From assembly GCA_022410635.1 (NCBI GenBank), contig JAJVDF010000028.1, forward strand, positions 3,523,962 to 3,587,961: a stretch of DNA of 64,000 bases. The letters run 5' to 3'. The notes below the pieces were generated by a model. That model searched no databases and was not told the origin of the DNA. It saw nothing but the letters and a program-made list of their open reading frames with translations. The DNA comes from Tretioscincus oriximinensis (Eukaryota; Chordata; Lepidosauria; Squamata; Gymnophthalmidae). The translations under genes and the position numbers were made by a program. Shown here piece after piece: positions 1-10,449 of this stretch. Every line of letters begins with the position of its first letter. Position 1 is the stretch's first letter.

Positions 1-280
1 CCTTCCTTCAATAAACAAGGTTTAATAACATCCATGGGCTCTGAATCTTTAGAGTGTCGTGCAATTTCTAACTAGTCCTGAGCACCATTAATTACTATTG
101 AAACTACAGCTGTCAGTAGAATAAAGTACCCAAAAGAGTCAACCCCAAAAGCTGCATAGGAGCTTTTGTGGAGCATTTATTAGCCATTCTGTTTGTCTTC
201 ACTCTTGTTATATTAGCTGGATTTAACTAATCCTTTTATAATGTAATCAGGGATAATCTGAATGTAAGAGGTGTTATATA
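1..280. other. unannotated flank
   Basis: AT-rich sequence with no extended reading frame, RNA gene or repeat that I recognise. Confidence 0.5.
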
Positions 281-520
281 GAGCCATTTTGGTGTAGTGG
301 TTATAGTGCGAGACTCTTATCTGGTAGTGTTCTGGTTCGATTCCCCGCTCTTCCATGAAGCCAGCTGGGTGACCTTGTGCCAGTCATAGTTCTTTGAACT
401 CTCTCAGCCCCACCTACTCCACAGGGTGTCTGTTGTGGAGAAAGCAACAAAAGCTATGTGTGCCACCCTATGGTAGGCTGCCCTGGGACCTTCGGGTATA
501 GGGCGGGATATAAATACAAA

Positions 521-551
<31 letters not shown>

Positions 552-553
552 AT
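281..553 (+). mobile_element. tRNA-derived SINE (Sauria-type)
   Basis: Short non-coding retroposon transcribed by RNA polymerase III. The head carries an A-box-like TGGTGTAGTGG (about 290-300) and an exact B box GGTTCGATTCC (about 332-342). The body reads through 'GCTGGGTGACCTTG' to a tail of GGGCGGGATATAAATAC followed by (AAAT)n to about 553. Three elements share this plan in the window (here, 29.7 kb, 51.7 kb). Sauria SINEs are known from squamates and are mobilised by a LINE with a matching 3' tail (Bov-B type). I see no clear target duplication. Confidence 0.85.
525..553. repeat. (AAAT)n microsatellite, SINE tail
   Basis: About seven AAAT units form the 3' tail of the adjoining SINE, so this is part of that insertion. 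Confidence 0.85.
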
Positions 554-2524
554 CATATTCATTTCTCAGTAAGAACGTTTTTTATATTATGTTCATTAGC
601 TGACAACTTAAGAGTTTATTAGTGACAAAGGGATCATGGTTCTGGCATTATGATGCTTTTGTGGACATACCTAGATGTGTACTGAAATGGTCTAGATGGC
701 AGGAATATGTCAGATTGAAATAACTAGAAAACAAAGTACTTGTTTCAGCATGGTTTCTGATGACAAAATGTATCTTTTTACAACCTCTTGCAAATAACTT
801 AAATAAAGAATCTGCAAAAGGAATAATAGAGGGCCAAATTAAAAGATGAAGAGTAAATGGTCTCAGTGCAATTTTTATTTAATTTTCTTTCTCCACTTCT
901 GCTGTTCCAAAAACGGCCAGTCCTGCACAAACATTGCAACAGCCTTTGAACGTGGAAGGCTTGGAATTAGCTTTTGTACTTTGTGCAAAAACATTTCCAG
1001 GCGCAGAATAGATTATGGATTGCTGATTGTGGTGTACAATCCAACCCAGGCAAATGGTTTTGGTATGAGTGGAATATAGTAGTAAGGAAGAACAATTTTG
1101 CTAAGGGTTGGATTATTTCCAAGTATTCCTCAAGGTTTAAAATTTCAGGAATGATACCATGAATGATTATAGCTATCTTCAAAGTAAAGCAATAGCTATA
1201 TCTATTACTGTTCAAGTAGAAATACAATCTATTCCAGCAGAAACAGTAGGTGCAGATAGACGTAGAAAACAGCTGGAAGGGCTTTTCAGGTTATGATTCA
1301 AATCATTAAACAATCAGCCTTTCAAGGGACTAATTATGTGTGGATTACAGTTGCAATTTTAAGTAAACAGCACCTTTTCCCATTTGCTGATCAGCATATA
1401 CTGTTCACAGTTTTTACCTGTTGAACAACTTGTTTCTGTGAATCCAATATAATGCATACAATGCACTCTCTAGTGTAAAACTCTATAGGTATTGCATATA
1501 AATTGCTGTGCATGAGCAGCATGTGTGGGAAAAGGGTATCAGTGTTTTATGAAAAACTTACATTGAATACATCTTCACACGTACTAATATGAAAGAATAA
1601 AAAAGGGCATATCAATAAAAATGCAACATATGTGTAGGTGAGATGTCTGCTGGTTGCCATGGAAACTCCAAGTCAGATATCCTAGCTTTATAAAATGTCG
1701 CTGTTGTGATAATGGTGGATTGGATAAAGATTTTTCAAAGCGAAGACATTTCCCAAGGGAGCAGAAGCACCAAAAAATTATAGCATACCCTCTGTTCCTC
1801 TAGAGATTATTCAGCAATTCATTCATCAATAGTCAAGGAAAAGAATCTGCTAGAAGTTGGAAGATGTGGGATTTTACGTCCATGCCTTCCAATGGCAGAT
1901 TTCCAGGCTGCGATCACACAGCAGCTGCTTCTTCCATCATAGGGTGAGTTATAGTGGGGAGTAAAGCCAGAAAACCTCTTAGTATGAGATCAGGGTGCTC
2001 CTGCCAACTGGGGAACAGGCATTGATGGGCCTTGGCGTTACTAAGTTGGCTTTTTTCCCATTGACTGCTCCTGCCAGCAGCACTCATTTGATGGAACAGT
2101 AGAGAGATACTTCCTGCGAGGTTCTGAAATGCAAGAAATTCATAAAGAGTTGAAGACATGTAAATCATCCCTGGAAAACCCATAAGTAGCTGTCAAAAAT
2201 GGAATGTTATCATAATATAATCAANTAAGAAATCCAAATAAATCATAAACCTACATTATATCTGTAGATAGTGTAGATAAATAGATAGACAATCTCTCCC
2301 CATAATGAGGCTTTCCCTTACTGATCCAAATGCCTGAAAGCAACTCATAACCTGGAAGACCCTAAGCTGCTTTCTGGGTAGACATTAGTAGTTATTTATG
2401 TGGCTGTGAAGCGAAACACAATCACAGTTTTGCCCAACTTGAATCTAATCATGCTGGAAAGGCACAAGATCATAGTTATAGTTCCTTAAGTAGCATCTCT
2501 AAAGTAGTAGGTGAAAAAGAATGN
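554..2524. other. unannotated interval
   Basis: Unique-looking AT-rich sequence. Short open frames here (for example about 846-1079) lack recognisable domains and overlap on both strands, as expected by chance. The only motif noted is an X-box-like site at about 1655-1668. Confidence 0.5.
1655..1668. promoter_or_regulatory. X-box-like motif (GTTGCCATGGAAAC)
   Basis: The 14-base near-palindrome GTTGCCATGGAAAC resembles the RFX-factor X-box seen in vertebrate conserved non-coding elements. The second half-site GGAAAC departs from the strict RGYAAC consensus. A shorter match, TTGCCATGGAAAC, lies near 20706. This is a motif match only; nothing in the sequence shows function. Confidence 0.3.
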
Positions 2525-2730
2525 AATTTTATACACTGCTTTTCTCAATCCAAAGGGAATCAAAGCAGTTTACATAACCTTCTGTGAAATATTTCAGAGA
2601 AATATTTCTGTGAAATAGTTGGGCTTGAGAGAGCTCCAAAAACCTCTGCCTTCATGGAGGAATGTAGAATTGAACTGGAAGGCAACCAGATAAGATACTG
2701 ACACTCTAACCACAAGACCAGACTGACTGA
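2525..2730 (-). mobile_element. Sauria-type SINE, degenerate, reverse
   Basis: On the minus strand it reads from a tRNA-like head (GTTAGAGTGTCAGTATC...) through the body to a tail resembling GGTTGAGAAAAGC and TATAAAAT at about 2525-2550. That tail is shared with the copies near 52.0 and 58.1 kb. A short internal duplication (GTGAAATA...TTTCTGTGAAATA) sits at about 2583-2618. The copy is old, with an imperfect B box. Confidence 0.7.
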
Positions 2731-3549
2731 GAAAGTACCCTGCCTTATGTCACTCAACATTAAACCCAGATATTTTTTGCAGGAATTTCTGGATGCCACA
2801 GTAGAATATGTTCCGTTAATGGATGGATATAATGGAAATTGTAACACATGGAAGTTACATCTGGATGGGAATAGGTTCCTAGTTTTGCTTGCTTTTCAAC
2901 TTTTTTATCCCACCTTGGTCTCCAAAAATACTGAGAAACAATTTTAAACCAATTGCTTTCTTTAAAAACAAAACACAACGGACTAACACATTCCTCAAAC
3001 ACGAATTGATTCAAGACTCTGAAAAGCTNTAGATGGGAGATTATACTGCACCAATCATTAGAAAATTAGTGTATAAAACATCCAAGGTCAAACTGTGAAT
3101 GGTCTGTTGTAGAAAGCATGTTGTCCTCATAAGTACAAAAAGAAGACCCATGGAAGGACTTGTGAATCATTCAAAGTAAATNCATAAATTGCATTGTGAC
3201 TGACTGGAAATCTCTCAGAATGTTGTTACAATGCAAATCATTTCATCTGAAAGACCCCAACAGAGCAACAACAAAGGAATAATAGGTGGATCTCACAAAT
3301 GCATGACCCTAAATTTGATTTGAGGGAGGTTTGTGTCTCTAATAAAATGACATCTGAATTACTTTCAGATTACATCCAGACATTTTTTCCTCTCACAGTG
3401 TCATTGTATATTCACTTCTGTGCTCTTTTTATCATCACCAGGTGTTTCCACCAGAAAAAGAAATGAACACTGCTTCTATTTAAATGTCTAGAAAACTGCC
3501 TTGAAAAGAAAATGCTTGTGATACTTATCTATATCATAATAAGTAAGTC
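2731..3549. other. unannotated interval
   Basis: No repeat or reading frame recognised. Overlapping short frames on both strands at 2747-3014 are uninformative. Confidence 0.45.
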
Positions 3550-3782
3550 TTAAGAATGTAAGATGTTTCCACCGGATCAGACCCATCTAGTCTAGCAATC
3601 TATAGCTGTAGTGATAAAGCAGGTACTGTATACAAGAAAGTCCCTCAGCAGGATGTCAGAACACAGTTTATTCTGGAGACATGCAACCTTATGTTGTCAT
3701 TTGAGTAATAGCCATTGGTTGTCCTGACTTCTAATCCATTTTTAACCACATTTTATGGCAGAGATTTCCAAAATTTAATTAT
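3550..3782 (-). mobile_element. CR1 LINE 3' end, old divergent copy
   Basis: Minus-strand relic of a CR1 3' untranslated region. The plus strand begins TAAGAATGTAAGA and continues GGATCAGACCCATCTAGTCTAG, with a later AATAGCCATTG and GGCAGAGATTTCCAAAATTTAATTA block. These match, with much decay, the standard reptilian CR1 3' layout seen more clearly at 33.3 and 47.0 kb. No coding part remains. Confidence 0.6.
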
Positions 3783-3832
3783 TTATTTATAAATAAATAA
3801 ATAAAAGACAGAGACAGACAGATGGATAGACA
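3781..3832. repeat. simple repeat (AAAT)n then GACA/GATA
   Basis: A short AAAT run followed by imperfect GACAGA/GATA units. It abuts the old CR1 relic. Confidence 0.7.
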
Positions 3833-4774
3833 GACAAGCCGCAACTAGACCGGGTTTTCTTAGAGCCGTGGGGGCCACCAGGGAAATGCCACTATGATAG
3901 GAAAGCCAAAGAGTTCTCTGGTAATCATACCATAATAGCACAATANAGGGAGGAAGCACATGTGTTTGCAGCCTGAAAATAGAGACTGAATTTATANATG
4001 ATGCCACTCATTTCTGCTATGCAGTGCCAGACAGAGGCAAACGTTTGTCATCACTGTGCAATTGCTACATACTTGCCCAGCCATTCAACTTCGGCTGTCT
4101 AGATGTGGCCTTACTCATACCTTTATTTATAGTAGCCTCCATTTGTATCTTTCTGATATTTTCCTAAGAATGATCTCTTTAGCAAGGAACCTGAGAGGTG
4201 CAATTGTGGCTCTAAAGTCACGGAAAAGAAACAAAGCAGGAGGGAAGGTTTTGTGTACACAGGGTAAAAAGAGAAAAGGACACCTGAGGTTCACATGTCC
4301 ATCCTTTCTCTCATGAAGTTTCTAGGCCAGAGAAGGTGGATTAAGGATGAGACAAGGGTCAAATCTCTGAAATATTGTAGAGATAATTGTGTTTTTTGTG
4401 AACACAGCCAAAGAATGTATTCTGACAGAGTTAAAAACCTGTAATTATTTTGAACCTAATTCACAAGCACAATCATTGTTCTCCCAGAATATCAAGCAAT
4501 ATCCTTGGTTTAAGATATTACAGGAAGAAATAATGCTCAGTGCAGAGTATTCTGTTGCTACAAAATAGTATTGCTGTCTGGATTCTCCTGCAGGAATAAC
4601 ATAAAGATTCATGAGAATGGAAGTGGAATCGGCCTCTATGGAGAAATCATTTCATGATTAAGGAAGGGAGATAGTCCAGCATTCTTTCTCACACAGGGGC
4701 CCACCAATTGCACATGGGCATTCTCAAGCAGCATAAGGCAAAATCTTTGCCTGTTCTTGACTCCCTCCCTTATT
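3833..4774. other. unannotated interval
   Basis: Contains only short frames without domain similarity. No SINE or LINE motif is visible. Confidence 0.45.
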
Positions 4775-5035
4775 CGTCCCATGCATGATTTTATACACTT
4801 GAATGCCATCTTTCTAAGCTGAAGATGCCCAAGCGTTGCAGCCTTACTTCATAAGGAAGGTGCTCCATCCCACTGCCCATGCNTGTTGCTCTTTTCTACA
4901 CCTTCTTAAGTTCCATAATATAGTATTATTTTTGAGATGTGGTATTGTGCACAGTATTCCAAATGTGCCCCCCTCACAGATTTATAAAGAGGCAAAACTA
5001 ACTTGTTTTCAATTCTTTGAATAGCCCCTGTCATA
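4775..5035 (-). mobile_element. CR1 LINE fragment (C-terminal RT region), decayed
   Basis: Collinear with 33721-33980: CCCATGCATGATTTTATACAC, then GCCTTACTTCATAAGGAAGG, TTGCTCTTTTCTACACC and CACAGTATTCCAAATGTG. On the minus strand these blocks encode the 'FGILC..FWSPHL...KRATK' to 'IYKIMHGM' part of the CR1 polyprotein. Numerous indels destroy the frame. Both ends are missing. Confidence 0.75.
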
Positions 5036-5125
5036 AATATTATAGGGATTTTAATAGAATGAAGCTCTGATGGCAGTAGACTGAGCAGATTGTCTGAGGC
5101 CCAGACTGGGCTAATTAATATTAAT

Positions 5126-5159
5126 GCTAATTTGCATATTCATGAATATGCAAATCAGC
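5126..5159. promoter_or_regulatory. 34-bp palindrome with two octamer (ATTTGCAT) arms
   Basis: Positions 5130-5155 are a perfect 26-base palindrome centred at CATG. Each arm is the POU-factor octamer ATTTGCAT. Allowing one mismatched pair extends the symmetry to 5126-5159. Homeobox-type ATTA/TAAT cores lie just upstream (CTAATTAATATTAATGC). Possible enhancer element or cruciform; no functional evidence. Confidence 0.45.
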
Positions 5160-5221
5160 CTCCAACATGCATAACCTCTAAAATCCTCACCTGATAAATC
5201 TGTGAAGCACTTAAGAATTTT

Positions 5222-5425
5222 GTTAAGTACATGAGAATNTTTTTAAGTGTGTGAGATTTTTTTGAAGTGTATGAGAAATTTGCATTTTTTAATTTTTTAC
5301 TGTGGGGAAGGTGCCTTCAGGAGCTGCCCCCAGTTGCCAGAGTCCCCTAGTGGTGGCGCAGTGAATTTTAAAAAATCCTTTTTTTTAAGTGTGTGAGAAT
5401 TTTTGAAGTGTGTGAGAATAACAGA
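5222..5425. repeat. interrupted minisatellite (AAGTGTGTGAGAATTTTT unit)
   Basis: Five imperfect copies of an about 18-base unit: three at about 5226-5285 and two at about 5389-5423. They are separated by about 110 bases containing a GC-richer block (CCTTCAGGAGCTGCCCCC). The last copy runs directly into the OTU-like coding fragment, so the upstream (catalytic Cys) part of that domain is absent. Confidence 0.65.
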
Positions 5426-5765
5426 GGATAACCACTCCCAGCTCAGAGATAAAGTAATTCACCACATGAAAAATGACTTGAAAGGAAAAGTACAGGACTT
5501 CTTGAACCAAAATATGAATGAATATGTTAACACCTCTGGAATCTCTTCTGATGGAGTTTGGGCAACTGATGCAGAGATCACAGCCCCAGCAGATGTGCTG
5601 AGTTGTGACATCATCATCTACACAAAGGTCGGTGACTCCATGGATTGGTTGACCTATCCGGCAAGCTTCAATCTGCAGTCAATGANAGAACATGCACTTT
5701 ATCTTGAAAACAAGCATGATCATTTTGATATTGTTATCATGTTTACTTTTGAATGTTTATATTGA
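5403..5765 (+). pseudogene. OTU-like cysteine protease domain fragment
   Basis: An open frame of about 120 codons resembles the C-terminal two-thirds of an OTU domain. Near the start, ITEDNHSQLRDKVIHHM resembles the helix after the catalytic Cys loop. In the middle, WATDAEITAPADVLSCDIII resembles the usual W-x-x-D-x-E-I-x-A...DI block. Near the end, HDHFDIVI resembles the segment holding the catalytic His. The N-terminal D-G-N-C catalytic loop is missing, replaced upstream by the minisatellite, so no active enzyme can be made. One N codon is present. OTU domains of this form occur in vertebrate transposable elements and in uncharacterised genes, so this is most likely a transposon-derived relic. 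A second decayed copy follows at 7278-7500. Confidence 0.55.
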
Positions 5766-5924
5766 AACNAGGCGTTATTAGTCTTAGTAGTTTGAGTTTC
5801 AGGACATTATGGCGTGTGTTATGAATAGTCAAATTAGTTTAACCTTATGATACAATTGCATTGTACTGTTTTAGACATATGCTTTTATTTTAATGTCTAC
5901 ACACTACTTACTTTACCTGACAAA

Positions 5925-6942
5925 GATCTAGATGCTGAGGTAAATAGTGAAGTAGCCATGTTTGCTGACGACACTAAACTGTTCAATGATTGAAATTGGG
6001 TGAGTGGGCATCAAAGTGGCAAATGCACTTCAATTTAAGCAAGTGCAAGGTCATGCATATTGGGGCAAAGAACCCAAAATACTCCTACGACCTGATGGGA
6101 ACCAAGCTTTCTGTGACCGAGCAAGAAAAGGATCTTGGGGTGTTAGTGGACAATTCAATGAAAATGTCAACCCAGTGTGCAGCAGCAGCAAAAAAGGCAA
6201 ATTCCATGTTGAGGATAATTAGGAAAGGAATCGAAAACAGGTAAGCAAATGTTGTTTTGCCTCTTTATAAATCTGTGGTGAGGCCACATTTGGAATACTG
6301 TGTTCAATTCTGGTCACCACATCTCAAGAGGGATATTTTGGAACTGGAGAAGGTGCAGAAAAGGGCAACAAAAATGATCAAGGGTCTGGAGCACCTCCCT
6401 TATGAAGCNAGGCTGCAACGTCTGGGCCTCTTCAGCCTCGAAAGGAGACGTTTGAGATGTGATCTGATTGAAGTGTACAAAATCATGCATGGGATTGACA
6501 GGGTGAATAGAGAAAAAATGTTTTCTCTATCACACAACACAAGGACCAGAGGGCACTCCTTAAAACTGTTGGGTAGAAAAGTGAGAATAGACAAAGGAAA
6601 GTATTTTTTCACCCAGAGGGCCATCGACCTGTGGAATTTACTTCCTGAAGAGGTAATAGTAGCTAACAGCTTGGATAGTTTCAAGACAGGACTAGACAGG
6701 TTTATGGACACTAAGGGTATAAATGGATACTAGGATAGTTGTCTGGATGTCGCCTCCGGGATGGAGCAACAGGCAGGACTCTTGAAATACCATTTTCAGG
6801 GAGTCATGAACAGGTGCATATTTTGCTTTCCTCTGTTCGGACTGCCCAGGNGCATCTGGTGGGCCTCTGTGTGAGACAGAATGCTGGACTTGATGGGCTG
6901 TGGTCTGATCCAGTATGGCTCTTCTTATGTTCTTATGTTCTT
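5925..6942 (+). mobile_element. CR1 LINE, 5'-truncated copy with 3' end
   Basis: Contains the end of the reverse transcriptase, the C-terminal region, an about 210-base 3' UTR and the 3' terminus (CTTCTTATGTTCTTATGTTC). The catalytic MFADDTKLF box is at about 5958-5984, followed by a deletion and stop. From 5990 to 6733 the remaining frame is open apart from one nonsense codon (TCA to TAA at 6242-6244). Over about 157 shared residues it differs from the copy at 47.2 kb at six positions. CR1 elements retropose by target-primed reverse transcription and are normally truncated at the 5' end, as here. Confidence 0.92.
5990..6733 (+). pseudogene. CR1 polyprotein C-terminal part, one nonsense codon
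   Basis: About 247 codons in one frame, interrupted only by TAA at 6242-6244. It includes EKDLGVLVDNSMKMS (post-catalytic segment), [13 protein letters not shown] (thumb-like region) and the conserved terminal WNLLPEEV...FMDTKGINGY. The frame ends at the normal CR1 stop TAG. The endonuclease and most of the RT are missing, so it is non-functional. Confidence 0.85.
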
Positions 6943-7277
6943 AAAGATGAACCTCCAATTAAATGTTGAATTAATTCTTGTGTATTTCACTTAATAATCT
7001 GGCCTAAGGGTGTACGAATTGGTCTAGTCCCTTACCCTTGCTCCTCCTCAAAGTGTCTCCTCCCAAAGGGTTGGCCTTCTTTGTTGTTCATCCCTTTTGT
7101 AGGCTCCTTGGTGGCAGTCTGCCCCACCAGCAGCCCTGTANATTGGCTCTCAATTACATTGCTGGGCCCAGGTTTCCTCAGGCTGCCTGGGCTTAATACT
7201 GCAAGGTACTGTCTGGAAGCTGGTGAAGATCACATTGCGGGATCCTGCTGGTCCTGCAGCAGGACCTACGAAGATGG
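6943..7277. other. unannotated interval between CR1 and OTU copy 2
   Basis: No recognised repeat. The block with GGGCCCAGGTTTCCTCAGG and CCTGCTGGTCCTGCAGCAGG is moderately GC-rich. It could be more of the element that carried the OTU fragments. Confidence 0.35.
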
Positions 7278-7500
7278 GAAGAAAATGACTTGACAAAAAA
7301 CTACAGGGCAATTTGAATCAATATATGAACATCTCTGGCATCTCTCTGTTATGAATTCATTCAATAACTGTCACTGTAAAAGTTAAACACCAGTTAAAAT
7401 GGAACCAAACTTTACAGAATATAAAATTCTGGACACATGATTCAGAGATCATGGCCATAGCAAATCTGCTGAGTTGCAACATTGTCATCTAAACAAAACT
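7278..7500 (+). pseudogene. second decayed OTU-like fragment
   Basis: Nucleotide similarity to 5470-5630 is clear: GAAAATGACTTGA, then AACATCTCTGGCATCTCT, ATTCAGAGATCATGGCC, CTGCTGAGTTGCAACAT and GTCATCTAAACAAA. An extra segment of about 75 bases (about 7350-7425) interrupts the alignment. Stops and a frameshift are present, and CTACAC has become CTAAAC. The copy is too broken to translate usefully. Together with copy 1 it brackets the CR1 insertion. Confidence 0.5.
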
Positions 7501-8934
7501 AATTATCATCCTTATATATAAATGGCATGGGGATGTTCGTTCCTTCCCATATGTGTATGGGATGATGCTTGTGACTGAACAGCGAAAAACTCAAAATGTT
7601 GGGGGCACAGGGACAAGTTGCCAGTGAAGCAAGGAGTGCTTCTCTAGGCAAAAGTAGCCCCAGTGGCCATGATGAAGGCTGTACCAGTGCCCCAACTGAG
7701 TTCCCACCAGAGGCCAATAGGCCTCTGGCCAAGAAAAACCATCTCTACTCTCCTGCCCTCCCATACCGGGACCAAGCCTCAGACTCAGGTACCTCAGGCA
7801 ATCAACCCCAAGGATTTTCCCTGCTCTCCAAGCCCCCCCAAAAACTATCCTGATAGATACAGCTTAGCAGTGTCTCCTGGGGCAACCTCCCCCTGCCCTC
7901 CCACCCCCCTCACAGAAAACCATGGAGTGGCCTATCTTCTGTTTCACCCCCTCAGCTGGGTACAAGTATGTGCCCAGCTGAGCCCCACCAGAGCCTCTCC
8001 TTCCCCCTCCGCTCCTTCTCCCACTCCTACCCTCTTATCTCAGCATCTCCCAACCACAGAGCAATTTGTCTTCTTGGCCCCTGCACCGCCACATCCCCAC
8101 AGAAAAAGAGTCATTGAGCGGCTCTTGTTCTCTCCACACACACCCCGCCTGCTGGACATAAGTAAGCACCTAGTCAAGACACACACACCCCAGCCTACCT
8201 ATCCCTCTTCCCCTCCTTACTTGTTTGTCCATTGAGGGCTGGTCTGTCTTGGTCAGCCTTGTTTGTTATGAGGAAACAAACCTAGAGAATGAAGAAGAAC
8301 TGCAGGAGGAACAGCAGACATTGCAGGTAGCAGCTGAAGTTCTGGGGGAAGCTGATNATGAACAAATATAGCTGAATAGGATGCAATTGATCCTAGAAAA
8401 CAGGCTGTGACGCTCAGTGGAATTAGCACAGAAGGCCATGGATTCTGTGTGTACAGGCTCAGAATTAGCTATTTAANGCTAGCTCCCCACAGAGAAGCTT
8501 TGCTGGGAACAACAGTGATTGCTTGCCCTTCTACCTAGCTTGTATTTGGATACTTTGGCTTACACTGTCCCTTGGACTGTTTAGCAACCTTGACCATTCT
8601 CTCCTACTCTTGTAACTTTGGATATTGGATTTTTTAGACAGTATCTCCTAAGGTGCTTCTGGGCATTTTTGTGTGNCATGGAAGCAAACACTTTTATATA
8701 TTTCTGTTGTTTGAGATGGGGTTCTTGCCTCTTAGAGTTGTTAGGGAACAGACACATGGTTTAATAGACTCATGTGCCACAGAAATAGATATGGCCAGGC
8801 AAAGGAGCACCGGTGGATACGTCTGCTTCTGTCTGAGCCCTCAGTTAAAATGGGGAGCAATTGAGGGTTTTTTCCCTACACCAGCCCAAATGGCCAATCT
8901 AGGGGAAAAAAACTCAGCTTCTCTCCATTGTAGA
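7501..8934. other. unassigned moderately GC-rich interval, possible old element
   Basis: Begins with CCTTATATATAAATGGCATG and contains a C-rich block (about 7850-8235) of low-complexity text. The part around 8440-8640 (TAGCTATTTAANGCTAGC, then CTTGGACTGTTTAGCAACC) looks like an LTR or leader. The 190-codon frame at 7663-8235 is Pro/Ser/Thr-rich and matches nothing I know; I treat it as chance from C-rich sequence. Confidence 0.3.
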
Positions 8935-9120
8935 TGAAGACTCTGAGGAAGAGTGTGGTGTGGTGGGGTAAGAGTGGAGTGGGGTGTGAAGAATGAAATG
9001 GAGGAAAAGTGGGGAAGAGGAGGAAGAGTGGGGAAGAGGGGGAAGAGTGGGGAAGAGGAGGAAGAGCAGAGGAAAAGGAAAAGTGGGGTAGGGGGAAGAG
9101 AGGGGGAAGAGGAGGGGGTA
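8935..9120. repeat. purine-rich minisatellite, 19-bp unit
   Basis: Three near-perfect 19-base copies of AGTGGGGAAGAGGAGGAAG at 9008-9064 lie within an about 185-base G/A-rich strand. Such tracts vary in length by slippage and can form triplexes. Confidence 0.8.
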
Positions 9121-9177
9121 TAAATCGTCCTAGTACAATTTATAACCTGGGGTGTAATATAGCCTAGGCCATTTTAT

Positions 9178-9363
9178 GCCTCCGGGATGGAGCAACAGGC
9201 AGAACTCCTGAAATACCATTTGCAGGGAGTCATAAATAGGAGCATATTTTGCTTTCCTCTGTTCAGACTGCCCAGGTGCATCTGGTGGGCCTCTGTGTGA
9301 CACAGAATGCTGGACTTGATGGGCTGTGGCCTGATCCAGTATGGCTCTTCTTATGTTCTTATG
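9178..9363 (+). mobile_element. CR1 3' UTR fragment
   Basis: Starts inside the 3' UTR (GCCTCCGGGATGGAGCAAC) and runs to the terminal CTTCTTATGTTCTTATG. It is nearly identical to 6749-6936. No coding sequence is included. Confidence 0.9.
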
Positions 9364-9481
9364 CATAAATGCCCTTGCAACAAAAGTGTTCTGAAAACCT
9401 TGTTGTCCAGTCTGTATAGGAAAATAACTTGTCAACAGGTTTTCCTGTTTCTATTGCTGCTGCCTATGTTGTGCATTCTGA

Positions 9482-9541
9482 NNNNNNNNNNNNNNNNNNN
9501 NNNNNNNNNNNNNNNNNNNNNNNNNNNNNNNNNNNNNNNNN
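9482..9541. other. assembly gap (60 N)
   Basis: Sixty consecutive N bases adjoin the GAA array. The true microsatellite length is therefore unknown. Confidence 0.98.
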
Positions 9542-9648
9542 GAAGAAGAAGAAGAAGAAGAAGAAGAAGAAGAAGAAGAAGAAGAAGAAGAAGAAGAAGA
9601 AGAAGAAGAAGAAGAAGAAGAAGAAGAAGAAGAAGAGGAGGAGGAGAA
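9542..9648. repeat. (GAA)n microsatellite
   Basis: About 31 uninterrupted GAA units followed by four GAG units. The frames of poly-Lys, poly-Arg or poly-Phe seen here are artefacts of the repeat. The tails of the composite SINEs at 25.0 and 45.2 kb are the same triplet, so this may be the tail of a lost or unassembled SINE. Confidence 0.95.
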
Positions 9649-10449
9649 AGTCTTGCTTCATAATTCTTCTCCTATTTTATCTTTAGATGATACACTTCCA
9701 TTTGTTTGACAATGGTCTACAGAAAGTACCACGAGTTAGAAAAATTCAAAAAAATAATTGTAACTCTTTCCCTCTCTAGAACTTCCTGCTAAAACAGGTT
9801 GTTTGGGGAGAATAAGAACTATGGTTTGCCCTTTTAAAAACACCACAGGAGACCTAATCATGGATCTACAACTATCTCATCTATTTGCACCATGAGTAAA
9901 GGGCTTAATTTCTGTCTCATTCATTTCCTTATTGATATTTCTGCATAATTCTCAAAAGTGCAATTTTGATTAGGTACTTCTTACAAATTACTTTAAGTAG
10001 ATCAATCTACCATACAGTCTAGGTCAGGTCGCTATTTCACAGCATGTGTAGTGTGTATACTTTAATTTTTTTGGAGTTTTTGTGCATAATCATAACTCTT
10101 CATTAATCTTTTGTAATGCATTTTGACCTATACTTCAGAATTTATTTTACAACCCAAGGACAATTAAGAAGAGTTTTAATTAATACTTCTAAGGGTGCAT
10201 ACATTTATACTATGTAACAGAAAGATGCAAAAAGAAAAAAATCATTTGCTGATATGATACTTTGAACGGCTGTTTATCTATGATAGCTGTATCAGTTGGA
10301 AGTATCTAGCAAAGTTAATAAAAATGTTATCCAAATAGAATGTACTGTGAAATATGGTGCAAAATCTACATTTGAAAAAGATCCCAAAATGCAGTGAAAG
10401 ACAAGAGATGAATAAAAACCTCTGTAATTATGTTACTGATATAAAAGAG
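9649..10449. other. unannotated interval
   Basis: AT-rich, no recognised feature. Confidence 0.45.

Noticed and set aside
281..360. Possible functional tRNA gene (A box and B box present)
   Set aside because: It cannot fold as a complete tRNA and continues into the SINE body and AAAT tail; several copies exist.
5990..6733. Host gene for a conserved protein
   Set aside because: Sequence matches the CR1 polyprotein C terminus repeated at 33, 40, 47 and 63 kb.
7663..8235. 190-codon Pro/Ser/Thr-rich frame
   Set aside because: C-rich low-complexity sequence, no domain, no promoter or exon context.
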